From Coffea arabica (lineage: Eukaryota; Streptophyta; Magnoliopsida; Gentianales; Rubiaceae): a stretch of DNA of 64,000 bases. Shown here piece by piece: positions 31,001 to 43,367 of the stretch (positions are counted from its first letter, which is position 1; the number at the start of each line of letters is the position of its first letter). Below the pieces are notes generated by a model, which was not told the origin of the DNA, made no database searches, and saw only the letters and a list, made by a program, of their open reading frames with translations. The DNA lies in assembly GCF_036785885.1 (NCBI RefSeq), contig NC_092323.1:8130501-8194500 (forward strand), written 5' to 3'. A program made the translations under genes and the position numbers.

Positions 31001-33988
31001 TCCATTTCTTTATGGTATAAACATCATCTACCATGAGTCGAACAACCTAAAATTTAGCATATCTGACATCCTTCTTAGAGAAGTTTTTATACCTTTAGAG
31101 CTTTTGCAAGAGCCAAAGGTGACTGTTGTAGGAGAACCTCGTTGGTATTCAATTTTGAATACAAAGCAAAGCAACAAGTTCCAGGATCAACCCAAATGAA
31201 ATTAGTACTACTGATATTGTTGTTATGGTGCCCGCTTTCAGATATACTAGCTCTAGTAGCATTAGTTGAAGAGATAGGTTTGAGCTGATCAGATGCAAGT
31301 AGGGTTACATCTGAGGTCACAGCACCATAATCACGTACTTCAATTCCATTTTCCTTCATAGTGATGTTTACCTGAGATGATGTATGTTTCTTAGACTAGA
31401 TACAAAGAAAGTTACAATAGAATACAATAAATTAATTGAGATCAAATGCTATTAGAAGCAACCTCAGACGATAACTTCCTCTGGTCCACATACAAGAAAG
31501 CTGAGTTTAATGTTACCACTGCAAACGCATGAACAACTGGGCAGTAGGATACATCAGTGCCGCGAATATTATAAAGCCAGGCAACCTATATGGTTGTAAT
31601 TACATTAAATTGCAAAACAAGCTGAAGAAACCAATATTTTTCAGAAAAAATCGACAATTGCAAAGAACCAGACCACAAGCACCAGAGACTTACCTCATCA
31701 AGAGTTGTTATCAGTATACCACGAGCTTTTTCCTGCACAAGGTTCTCTCTCAAATCTTTTAACTTGTCTGCAACAGAACGACCAGAAAATTGTGGAGGAT
31801 GCACAGCAACAGGATTCAGTTCAAGTGGTGGGCGGCTAATCCAAACTTCATCCACCAAGTTTCTGGGTGTCTGAATCAACTTTTGCTGTTTCTTACTAAA
31901 AGCACGCTCCCATTTCTGTGCAGTGTCTACTGACACACACCAAGGATCAACACCAATGGCAGCATCTTTTGGTAAATTCTAGTTTGGCAGTTAACAAACA
32001 CCAGTTAACGTGGTGAATGAGACAAGAAACAAAATTCTAATACTGTAGCCAGCAGTAAATCCAAATTGCAATATCAAGCAACAACCAGCCATTTTTGGAA
32101 TGCAAGACGTGACAAGTTACCACTACAAACAAGTAAAAGAAAAAGTAGGAATCAAAATGTGAACCATTGTCAACCCAAAAAGTGGCAAAACAAACTGATG
32201 TTGAGAATGCATTTATCAAGCAAGACCACAAGTTCCAAATTTCCCTGCACTCAATGCCAGTTCATGTGTTCTTTATCAGCCGAAATAAACTATTTGTGCA
32301 ACTCCAGCATGAAATTGAAGGATGTGGAAAGTTGATTGCAATCATAGGCACTGATCTTTTGGGATGCAAGAAGCTTTCTCACGATTTTGATAATCCCTCT
32401 TAACTTTTTTCCTGAATATTTATTTTTTATTTATCAATTTGTTTTTTATTTTTATTTTTATTTTTATTTTTATTTTTTTGGGCAGGGGGGTTAGATATGA
32501 GGGTGATGGACCCAACAGACTGAGTACTATATTGGCATGCAGTGAAACTTGGAAGTTTCCACAAAGTAAGAACGATTTTGGTTCTTCATTTGAAAGAGGA
32601 AGAATTAGCTGAGACAAATTACCAAAAAACTAGGAGTTGCCATTCGTGCTATCGTTGTGAATGGTAAAAGTAAAACTGCTTCGGTTATGCAAGAAAGGTT
32701 ACCCCGTGAATGTAGGATGAAATAACATCGTACTGTTATACAACCCAACTAGCTAGAGTAGCTAAGCTGCAACTGAAGTCCTTGCAAGGAAATAGGTTTG
32801 AAATGCAGTATACAACACTTACAACAGATTGGGAGAAGTTACATGCAATGCATCACAAAACTTGGTTTTTCCATATCCACATTCTTAACAATATAGTCGC
32901 CATGTAAAAGGACTCACATCTGCCATCCAGATATCAACAGGCGGGTCTTCTCCCATGCGCATGAGCTTCCACTGATCATTAAGTTCATGGGCCGCCTGGA
33001 GAAAGTACCGCCCATCAGTCCACAGTCTTGCTTCTTCCATAGTTACAAGTGCCAAACCTAAAATAGTGGAGACCACATTTAATAAAAGTTTCAACAGCTA
33101 AAATCAGCAAGAACATTTTCAAAAAATGTCCATTCACGCACACAGACCCATACACACACCTAACTAGCCTTCCATAGCATTTTTCTGCAACAATACACGG
33201 TAACAGCACAAAGCTCAAATTTGGTGCAATACAAAGTTCAATTTGCTAACAATGGAAATACACCAAATTTGAACTAGTGTCTACGAAATATATAAACAAC
33301 TTCAGAAACTCCAGAAAACTAAGTTCAATAGTTACTATTCCCAGCTAGAGCTCTAAATCGAAACGTACAATTAAGTAAAAAGGTCACCGATTAATCTTCA
33401 TCTCTTCTTGCGATCAACTAATCAACTAAAGCAATTTGAGTTAAATGTCAAGTCAGATTGATTGCATGAGATAGTATTTCTTGTTCTCCAAAAGTAGCAA
33501 AAACGTTTGTTTCATACAACGGTAAGATGTGAAAACAAAAAACAAATTGAAGACTAACCAGCACTTCCGGCGAATCCCGATATGAATGCGCGCCTCTTGT
33601 CCCTTGCAGATACATACTCGCTCTGCCACATCGTTCTACCATGTTAGTATAAACGAACGGATAGCTAAATAAGAGCTGAAATCGAGCATCAAAAATCAAA
33701 GGCAATGAAAGTAACATCTAAAAACGCCAACAATCTAGAAGTATTAAAGCATCTGATAGAGCCATAGAATTTCAAATCAATCGGCTTTAAATATCCAACA
33801 GCGGACATCCAAAAAAAGAGAAAAAATCGGAAAACGAGAGCAAATAAAGTTAAAGAAGACAAGGAAAAAAGTAATTGAAAAGAAGAGACCTGGTGATAAT
33901 CTTCGGACGGAACAAGCAAGGCATGGAGAGGGGGAGAGTGAGAAGCCATCAGAGACCTCAACGAAGCCAATTTGTCCTCTTCCGCCAT
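25074..33988 (-). CDS. APP1: Cytosolic Xaa-Pro aminopeptidase (aminopeptidase P1)
   Basis: Sixteen exons with GT-AG borders and consistent phase give 647 aa: 33988-33890, 33622-33559, 33057-32918, 31978-31694, 31585-31463, 31371-31093, 30601-30515, 30040-29979, 28939-28873, 28448-28314, 28178-28098, 27058-27004, 26841-26737, 26647-26576, 25850-25726, 25238-25074. The enzyme removes the N-terminal residue from peptides whose second residue is Pro, using two metal ions. The N-terminal creatinase-like domains ([31 protein letters not shown]) precede the M24 domain. All five metal ligands can be placed: D443 (LFDSG), D454 (GTTDITRT), H517 (HGTGHGIGS), E552 (DEPGYY) and E566 (IRLEN). No targeting signal is seen. 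Length matches Arabidopsis APP1 (about 645 aa), which was isolated as an NPA-binding protein. For exon 8 I chose the GTATGT donor because it keeps the frame open. Confidence 0.94.
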
Positions 33989-34500
33989 CGATGCTGCTCT
34001 TTCTCTCTTCCCCTGTCTGATTTGACCTCTTTGTTTCTTTTCCTTTCGATCTCTCTTGAGAACTGAAAGTGCGTGTGCTTGGTTTTTTTAATATACACTC
34101 ACTACTTAGCAGAGCGCTGCAACTAGCTAACACTAGAGGAGCGAGAAAGAGATGGAGGTGATTCGGCTTTCGGCTATGGATTTGCCAGACCTTTTTGAGT
34201 TTTTAGTTTTTAATCTCGATTCTCTGCTTTGGATTTGCGCGACCTTTCAAGTTTTTATTTGGAGCGCTGGTAAATCCCCCCAAAATATTGGACGACGGAC
34301 GGAAGTACGGGCCAACCCCAAAATATTGCAAGTCGTTGAAGTTGTAGTAGCGTAGACGGTGCAAAGTGCAAACTGCTATCCCACATCAAATACAGGATTT
34401 GGATTCGCGCTAGCGCTGGCACTCTCCGTCCTCCAACGAATCTCCATGAGTTTACACGTGTTATACGATATCTTTCACACATCATCCTCTTTTTAGTGTG

Positions 34501-34671
34501 TTTGGGTGTGTGATTATTTAAAAAAAATTATTTACATCATACGCATATTTTTTATTATTTTTAATTATCTTTTTATCTCACATGCATATAACATATTACA
34601 TCACAAAAAATAGTACAATATTTTTCATAAAAAATTTTCAAATAATTTTCTATCTAAATACAAAAATCCAT
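34501..34671. mobile_element. Diverged MITE, TTTGGATTGC family (probable)
   Basis: The core TTTTATCTCACATGCATATA and the poorly paired ends (TTTGGGTGTG and ATCTAAATA) resemble the TTTGGATTGC family. It lies between the APP1 and quinone-reductase genes. Borders are approximate. Confidence 0.4.
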
Positions 34672-34859
34672 TAAATCCGATCCAATGATAATAGTTGGAG
34701 AACAAAAAGAAAAATCCACTTTACTTTTTCTATTCAAATATTTCAGGTTAACCAAAAAAGGAAAAATAAAAGTTCGAGGCTCGACGGTCACCCTCACACA
34801 ATGCGATAAAGTGTCCTTTTTTTCTCTATTTGAATTGCTGATACCCTGAGATAGTGGTG

Positions 34860-34980
34860 CTTGGATTGCAGTTTTTTTACCAAAACATTCTTATGTTTTT
34901 TGTAAATATATTTTTCAATCATTTTTTTTATCTCACATACATTATATCGACAAAACACTCCAAAAAATGGCAATCCAAAC
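34860..34980. mobile_element. MITE of the TTTGGATTGC family
   Basis: Ends CTTGGATTGCAGTTTTT and GGCAATCCAAAC are inverted repeats around an AT-rich core with TTATCTCACATACATTATAT. No coding capacity. The rest of the 34.0-35.6 kb gap holds only APP1 promoter DNA and AT-rich spacer. Confidence 0.7.
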
Positions 34981-35575
34981 AATAATTTTTCAAGTTCTTG
35001 TTTTCTTTGGCAGTGGTAGGAAGTTAAATGGCAATCCACAATTTTCATATGTAAAAAGATAAATTTAACTGCTACAAAAGTATTTTGGTTTAATGTATAA
35101 AAACTAGAACATTAATGTCTAATAAATGTATAGGGTGAAGATTTAGCATGCAGGGGCATGGACTCAGCCTCTCCCTTTTTATCTTTTTCTAAGTCAACTT
35201 CGTTGCTCCAGTTAAAAGGTTTATTCAATTATTTGTCAAGATCGTTGTTAAAGGAATATAGGAAATATACATTAATTTAATCAATCGAAAAACGATCTTC
35301 TCCATCAACGAACTGATGACTGCAATTACCTAAAGAGAGGCATACAAAGAGCAGTATAGACACACTCTTCTAAGTTCCAGATTATAAAGAACTTTTAATC
35401 ATGTACATTTTCGACATAGAAAATGATTCTACGCGCATCGGACAATGGAAGTAACATCACAAAAAGAATGGGAGCCTCAGATTCAACATGAGGCCGTCTG
35501 TCACTATCAATTTACTCAGAACCATGTTTTAACTCGCAAGCAAGACGGGGTAGGATAAAGTCTAAAACCACATTG

Positions 35576-38187
35576 TCAAATTTGTGCAAGTTTCTTCAAT
35601 ACCGCAGCCATATACTTTCCCTGATGCTCTGCCAGGGCCAACTCTATTTCGGTTGGCTGTCTTGTGCCATCACCAGCAAAGACTCCAGCTCCATATGCAG
35701 AACCCCCTCGAAGAGAATCCATTTTGAACATACCAGCTCCAAAGGTGTATCCAATGGGAACATAAAGCATTCCATGATGAGCCAACTGGGTGATTGCAGT
35801 CCAACTGCGATAAACATACCAGCTAAATAACCATTAGCCATCAGGGACATAAACTTTTCGGTCACATAAAAGCATATGGCATCATTGACCCTCCTTAGCA
35901 TTCCAAAACCAATAATATACTAGCACAAGAACTAAAAAACAAGGCACCAGATCATAAGCAAAGATCTGTCTTGCTCTCATTAATCTGAAAAACTTGCACT
36001 AGATGAATTATCTTCTTGGTAAGTAAATCCATAAAAACGTAAAGGGAATTAAATATGGCATCCAAGATCACAAAATTTGCATCAACGGATCCAAGCAACA
36101 CACACACACACACACATATTTCTTGGATAAGAGAGAGAGAGGAAGAAGAAGAGGCTAACTACATTGTAAGAATCAATGACTTGCCTTAATGTCTATCCCC
36201 TGTATGACATGCAGCAAGGCATGACCAAATTACTGAATCTACTATCTATGCCACAATTTTACTTACAATAACCCATCAATTTGGTTATTTCACCTTAAGA
36301 TAACCTCCCTTGGCCCAAAAGGATTTTGATTGACTAGCATGTTGAAGATTGAATCCACATACAAGGTAAGTAATTTAACTCTTCTTATTAGCACTACAGC
36401 ACTCTATGAGGAATATCAAACTTGACAAGGATTTAAAACTATTAGCCCAAAAGGATTTACTTTCTCACAATCACCCACAAACTCCTTTATTATTACCCAA
36501 TAAAATTGTCTTTCAGCAGTAAAATGCATAAGCATTAGAGAAAAAGAGCACAGTTTTTAAGGTATTAGACTATTGTTCATGTGTTTAATTCCTAATCAAC
36601 ATTTTTAACGATTCAAAGATAAATTTGTACATATAAGTGAAATTTACTCCAGAATGGACATCTGCAAGCTTTTGACATTCTCATTGCTTTCACAAGCATA
36701 TATTAATATCAAATTCAATAAAATGAAGTTACCCATCTAACCCCCTGCTCAATCCCAAATGCCCCAGCCCAACAAAGAAAATGGAAGAAAAGTCTCTCAC
36801 CAACTCGACATATCCTAGAATTTATGGAAGTTAAAGCTGTTAAAAAATAACTCAATACTTCATTAATTGGATGACAGAGCTGGAAATGTTTCACAATTTT
36901 TGTTCCTGCAGTGATGAATGCATTTATTATATGACAAGAGGGTCTGATACCTTCACATCAGGGCTCTTGAGTTTAGGCCTAAATATTACTGTAGCTCCAT
37001 CAATTGCCACCTATATAGCAACTTATAACTAATGAATCATGCTAAAGCAGATACAATACGATGATAATAATGTCTTCAAAGTTTAGCCTCAGCAAATTGA
37101 AAGCCATATATATTGACTCATGCAATTGAGGTTGAAAACAAAATAAATCTCTTCACCACCCGAAACAAGTTGATTCAATCATCATTCTCCAATAATAGAT
37201 TCACATTGCTCAGCCATATTACATTCTTTAGACATCCGCACCAGTCCTTCTCACACATTAAATCATTAATATCACAAACATGGACATAAATTTACGAGCT
37301 ATGATTATCTCTACACGAAATTCGTTTTCCCAAAACTGCTGAGAGCTTTAACCAATCCACCCCAACTCCCAACATCTTCAATGAATAATTTAGGCAAAAT
37401 CTAACACTAGAACTAACATGCATATGTCTCCGTCAAAAAATCTAAATAGTATAATCTAATAACAAAATAGAGCATGTGCTACTACTTCAAGATCTCTTCA
37501 GAGTGCGAGAACAAACCTAAAAATGGCTAATTAATCGGTTTTTTATCAGGGCGGACACGAAATGGGAATCATAACAAATTGAAATTAAACTACATATATC
37601 TGTTCTAGGAAAGAATTCACCGGTAAGCTTAAAACAGATAGGGAAAAAGACGCTTACGCAGTGGTCTCTTGACCACCTCCTTGCGTCCCAGTACTAACAA
37701 AAAACCCGGCAGGCTTTCCAGCGAGCTTCTGCTCTCTCCACAGCTGGCCAGTAGAATCAAAGAAAGCCTTCATTTGGGCGGCCATGCATCCATACCTCGT
37801 CGGAAATCCAAACAAGAAGCCATCAGCCTGTGTCAAGTGAGCCGCCGAAGCAATCTCGGGAATCGAATCATCTTTGGGCGGGGCCCGCATTTGGGCCAAC
37901 ACATCATCGGAAAGGGTCTCCGGAACTCTATACAGAACTGCCTCCACCCCCTCCACGCTGTCCACCCCTCTCTTCATCCGCAGCGCTAGGCCCTCCACGT
38001 GGCCGTACATTGAGTAGAATACTATGAAGAGTTTAAGATTGGCTTGAATTGGGATTTCACTGACGGCGTCGGTGGCAGGGGTGTCGTCGGTGGGTTCCAC
38101 TTGGGGAAGTGGACGGTGGCTGTCTTGGGTGGAGGAGGGTTTGGGACCTTTTTGCTTGCTAGGGACGCAGCCCCCTCCTTTTCCCAT
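35576..38187 (-). CDS. WrbA-type NAD(P)H:quinone oxidoreductase (FQR1-like)
   Basis: Exon 1 is 38187-37658 and exon 2 is 35804-35576, joined across a 1853-bp intron, giving 252 aa. The enzyme is a flavodoxin-fold FMN protein that reduces quinones by two electrons with NAD(P)H, avoiding semiquinone radicals. FMN-binding loops are visible at YSMYGH (58-63), FPTRYGCM (128-135) and STGTQGGGQE (165-174), and AHHGM (185-189) is the usual active-site segment. Compared with FQR1 it has about 50 extra N-terminal residues, rich in Pro, Ser and Thr, starting MGKGGGCVPS. This start fits N-myristoylation at Gly2 with Cys7 open to palmitoylation, so membrane attachment is possible. The same extension is my recollection for the Arabidopsis gene next to APP1 (At4g36750). 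The intron holds nothing I recognise. Confidence 0.93.
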
Positions 38188-38236
38188 TTTTAATTGATTA
38201 ACGGAGTTGCGTTAAGGTCCAGTGTGTGACTATGTG

Positions 38237-38244
38237 TTATATAA
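38237..38244 (-). promoter_or_regulatory. TATA box of the quinone reductase gene (putative)
   Basis: TTATATAA lies 50 bp upstream of the ATG on the minus strand. It would give a very short leader of about 20 nt, so a more distal start is also possible. Confidence 0.35.
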
Positions 38245-38503
38245 GCTGTCTGTGCGAGTGAAAAATGAAGAAGTGAGGGAGTGGGTGGATGGAGTTGGTA
38301 AATGGTGAGGTTTATGGTGGGGTGGGCGTTTGGGACTCTGAAGGATCGGAAGAAGAGAATCGTGGAAAATCAGGAAGGCCGACCAGGGAGAGCTGAAATG
38401 GCACATTGGCATGCGAGTGGGATTTTGTTTTGATTGCGATTGCCAAGTTTGGCGTGAAAACGGGGTATTATCTATCTTCTCTGGAGTCCAGAAGTTTTTT
38501 CAC

Positions 38504-39155
38504 GGGATAATTTTAGAAACCTCCCCGAGGTTTTTGATAATTTCACCGAGCTTAGTTGAAGTTTTAAAAATTACATCTATCTCTTTTATTCAACTAAAAT
38601 CATAATACTAGTCTCAACACTTTAATAAAACTCCCTTGTTAGATATGCATAAATGAAAAATGAATTTATAATTATTTTTTTTTCCTTTTCTCTTCTTATC
38701 CCTCCTTTTTTTTATATTTTTTCAATAAACTCACAAAACTATAGTTATTGATCATAGTTGTTATTATTACCAAATGCTGAACTAGTAACCTTTTTTTTTT
38801 ACAACTTTGAATGTGTTCTAACATTTTTTGTCAATTTTTTTTTAGAAACAATAGTAACTCAAAAAAAAAAAGACCCAAAATGTAGTCTATCATAGTAATA
38901 CAACTATTGTCATAATTGCTCATAAAACAACAAATATCGTTATTGAAAACTTGATACTATTTCATTATATTTGTTTTACAATTATTTTTTAAAGTAATTT
39001 AAAATTTATAAGCTGCGGGCATTTTAGGGTATTCATTTAAAATTTTGATCAAGTCTAATATTTGATTATCAAAAGAAGCAAGTATAATTTTAAAAACTTC
39101 AAGGGAATTTAATGAAATTAATAGAAACCTCACAGAAGGTTTATGAAAGTATCCC
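38504..39155. mobile_element. Relic of the GGGATAATTT MULE family
   Basis: The left end GGGATAATTTTAGAAACCTC and the inverted right end GGGATACTTTCATAAACCTT are diverged versions of the terminal repeat of the element at 56275-57719. The 652-bp centre is AT-rich and noncoding. No 9-bp duplication remains (TTTTTTCAC against TATATATTT), so it is an old copy. Confidence 0.65.
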
Positions 39156-41615
39156 TATATATTTTTTTTTTATTTAGACCTTCAAACAAAAGAATATCCG
39201 CTAGTGTTTGGTCTGAAAGGATATTTGTGCTTTGCAAATACTCAATGAGGAGAGATGTTTTTCATTTCACGATTTTTGTCACCACTTTTACTTACTAGTG
39301 CTAATATTTCACAAGATTGGAAAAAGAAAATAAGGAAAAACAAAAAGGAGAGAAATAAATTATTGTAGCTGAAAATTACCATTTTTCTTGTTGGTTTCCA
39401 GGTCTCTAGCTCAATTGATAATTTGGATTTAAATGCTAGTAGCAAGCAAAGACGGAGTGAAACACTTAACTTGGACAAGGGCCAAAATGAAATTTATTCC
39501 CACCTGAAATTGGTAACTCGGTCAGGGGCTAAAAGAGTGTTATAAGCAACAAGAGAAGGAGTGACAAAAGTAAAATGGAAGAAACTGGTCCTTTTCTTTT
39601 CATTTTCGAGTTCCCTTTTAGGTTTGCACAAATGGGCGATCCCACCATTTTCCTCAAGTAGAATGGAATTGGTGAAATGAAGTCCTCGTTGGACACAATA
39701 ATAATTTACTATCACTTTTAATTTATGGAACGCTCAAAACGTTAACAGAAGAGAAGAGAGGAGAAGGGGGGATTTTCAGAATTGAACAACTACTAATTGA
39801 GGGAGTTTCCTTTCCACCCGTTGTACTTGTCTATGTGACAGCCCAACATCTGACAGCCCAAGTGCTTTCTTTTGTGCACGTTGAAACTAACTCGAAAAGC
39901 TTTAAAGTAGACTACAGGCCCAATTCCATGAAAAATCCATCCATTCAGGCTGCGTATCCTCCTTTTAGCTCGTACTAGTTCATCCATTCGGGAAACTGGA
40001 GATTGGATGGCAAGAATTATCCTCCGAGGATTGTACTTTAGCTTCTATTAGGTGCCGAGGAGGAGTCTGAACCATGGAAAATCTTGAAAGAATGGACAGC
40101 GGCTGAAAATGGAAAAGCATGCAAGAAATGGCTTCTAAATGTTAAATTGTTCAACCGTTTCTCTAACTTTTGCAAGTTGGCAGCTGTATCATTAACGTTT
40201 ATTGACTAAAGATGAGGCAAGCACCTATGACCTAAACTACTGAACTTTGGACCACTGGGAAGCATGGCTTATTGGCTTTTTACCAAATTCTGATTGATTT
40301 CCTTTTCCGAAAAAAGTAATATGTAGCAGTACTACTATTAAATGAAGTTAATGCTAATTACACTTTCCTCTTAGCTAGGTGTATACCCGAAGGGAATGAT
40401 GCTTTTTGAGCTACAATTTTTCCACTTCTTCCAATAAAAAAAAAACTTTCCCTTTAATTTTCAATACTCCCAGATTGATTCCAAATTAGCTTTTAGACTA
40501 GAAGTGTGAGTTGCTTATGTACTACTAGAATAATCTTACTGGAGCACTCACAACAAAAAAAAAAAGAAAAAAGAAAAAAGAAAAAAAGACAAGTGCAGTG
40601 CTAATTTCGAGTCTTAAACTAATAGCATGACTAGATAGATTCCGGATCGAGTAAGTTGGTCTTCAATCGTCTCTTCAACACCTTACAAGGTGCCGAGGAC
40701 CACCATTTCTCACTTTAGGTGATCTTCAAAAGTTTCCACAGACCACTGTTTTCGGATGTAGGACACCTGAATGATCTATATATCTCGAATGCTTTAATGC
40801 TGCAAATCTATATTTCAAGAAATACATGCCAAAGCCATGAGTTCAACACGTGTTCAGTAACTCACCTAATCTGTATCGAAAGAGGATCGGTTGTTCCAGA
40901 AGACCAAAAATGGCAAGTGGTAACCATGTGCTAAAGCTTTGTTGAAGGATTACAGGACGCAAGAAAGAAAGACAGCTAGCATTTTATGGAACAATATGAT
41001 ATGATATGTTGCACAGTTAATTAATAAGCAATGAAACAAGATTGCTTGGAATGCCACATTTCCACTTGTCCTCCATCCACGTCTTGTACGTTTTTCTCAT
41101 AATCTAATCATCGATTAAAGATTAATTAATGGTTGCTTAAAGCGTAGATTCTTTGACTATCTAGATGTTAAATGAAGCTATGCTATTAGCTCTACACACC
41201 TTCGCTGGTGGGAAGATTTGTTGCCTTCCTCAAGTATGGACAGTACTCTTACTTTAGCATGGGTGCTGTGTGGGCTTTCTTTTTAACCTTTAATGAAAGT
41301 GATGAACTAGCTTGCCCTCCAGTGTGTAAAGAATGTCCAAAACAAAGGCTTTCTACTTCTCCATGTCCTTTCAAGCATTTGACTATAATTCTTCAAGGGT
41401 TTTTCTGGGTGTCCGATGATCATTTGGTAACACACCTAAATCCCACACAATCTATCATGTCATGCGTATGTACATACTCTTTATTTGTATTTATATACTT
41501 TCTCAAATGGTTTTACTTTTTTAATAATCTAACATCCAAAATATATTTTAACGGGTATTCGATGAGCACATGTTAGATAGATCCATTCTTTAAAGCAATA
41601 GATAAAATTTTAAGA

Positions 41616-42303
41616 TAGGGCAGTCAATAGAGTTGGATTGGCTCGAGTTTGGCTTATTCGGGCTCAAAGAAATAAGGCCGCGTCTATTATAATTTTGGGT
41701 CAGGTAGAGATTGGATGTAGATTGATACATGATTAAAAATGTGAGTTATAGGCTCAGCCGTATTAAAGTCTAATCCGTTATTTTATATATATATATATAA
41801 TATTTATATTTTGATATATAATTATATTTATGCACCCTAATATATATAACTATAAAAGTATTATTTTTTAAAATATATAAGATATAATTAGACTATTAGT
41901 AATTAGCAAAAAGATAATTAGATTCACTAAATAAATTATTAGTAGCTATTCATGTTTTATTATTATTTTTCATGAATTTTTAAAAAATTAGATACAATTA
42001 TTATTGAAATCTTTTTATTTATGTACTTTTACTGGATTATGTGTAGTTTTATTGTTGTAGATTTCAAATTAACTTTACTACTTAATAGTTATAGTAATAA
42101 TATTAAAGAAATTAAGAAATAATAAGTGAGTTTAGACTGAGTCCAAAATAAGCTCAAAACCCTAATATATTGTAAGTTAAATATGAGAGCTTTACATATA
42201 TAAGTCCGAAACTCATGGCGTAAAACCCGAATATCTTACTAATTAGATGAGTCGAGTTTGGATTTATTAAAGTCCGATTCAGATAATCCGATTGATAACC
42301 CTA
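41616..42303. mobile_element. hAT-like non-autonomous element (tentative)
   Basis: The left end TAGGGCAGTCAATAGAG and the inverted right end TAGGGTTATCAATCGG share an imperfect terminal repeat. GAGTTTGG/GAGTCGAGTTTGG-type motifs lie inside both ends and the centre is AT-only. TAGGG-TCAAT ends are common in plant hAT MITEs. No target duplication is evident. Confidence 0.4.
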
Positions 42304-43169
42304 CCTCTTAAGCTGGTGGTCGGCTCATTAGCCTTCTAGTTATGTAGATCAGTATATGTCAATTACTCCTAAGCACCCAACGCGCATTTTCCATTGTCTA
42401 CTGGCGGCCTTAATCAACCTGATGTTGTCGTGTAATTGGGGATGGTGGATTACGGGCGCGTTAACACGGGGCATGCTACCTATCAACGTCAAAAAGAGCT
42501 TAATTAAGTTAAGACAGTACATAAGTCAAAATCTACCTACATTATGGCTCAAATTAAGGCGTAATTTGAGGGTTGTTGAATTCTAAGATATAAAATACAT
42601 TGATGATCCTATCCCTGTGCTTCTGCATGCGTCTTAGAAATCGCTACGGCAAGCAAATTGGCTCGCAGTTAGAGGAAAAGCTAGCTTGAAGGGGCTAAGC
42701 CTGCATGGTAAGTGAGGAGGGAAACACGGAAGGAGATTGTTTGTGGCACATTATGACATTACAACACAAACAAAATTGACTAGCAGTATTTGATTTCTGT
42801 GTTGCCTGTGGTGAAAAAAATTTGACATTGATCGTTATCCATTGCCAATATAAGGACTCACAAATCCCTAAATATTCATTCAGTCGTGGGTGCGTTATAG
42901 CCTCTACTACAAATCATTATCTGCTCTGGTGTTTAAAAAATGTTACAAATCCTAGCTGCATCAATTCTTACCATATTTTTATTCTAGGCAAGAAAAGAGA
43001 TGCGTGGAAAGCATTCATCCGGAGAGTGTAATTTAAATTATGATGGACGAAGAGCGTACATATTTGTTACACTAGTGCTTGCATTTATTGATGCAAACCA
43101 ATGATTGCCAAGTTATGTTATGTGTCAATTGAGAACGTTCCTTAGTTAGCCTGGCTATGCGCAATTTCG

Positions 43170-43367
43170 GTCCATTATTTTGTTCGACTGGGAGTTATTC
43201 TGACTTGGTCAGAATCACCTGAACAAGTCGGACTACTCCTCCAAGACTGTGAGACTTCTGTCCCAAGGATCACAGCACGATTTTCTCCAGAAAATCGAAC
43301 CTGGGACCTGCTCCTAAAGAGGAGAGTAAGGAAACGTCTGAGCTGCCCGGGGCCAGTCCATATTTGA
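43170..43367 (-). mobile_element. tRNA-derived SINE, minus strand (probable)
   Basis: On the minus strand a B-box-like GGTTCGATTTTC (43290-43301) follows an A-box-like GGGCAGCTCAGACG (43335-43348) at tRNA-like spacing of about 45 nt. An imperfect flanking repeat is present: GTCCATTATTTTG near 43171 and GTCCATATTTG near 43357. The A box is imperfect and there is no clear poly-A tail. Confidence 0.4.

Noticed and set aside
41208-41576. 122-codon ORF on the plus strand
   Set aside because: No recognisable domain, no credible promoter, and a low-complexity C-terminal part in AT-rich DNA. It looks like chance.
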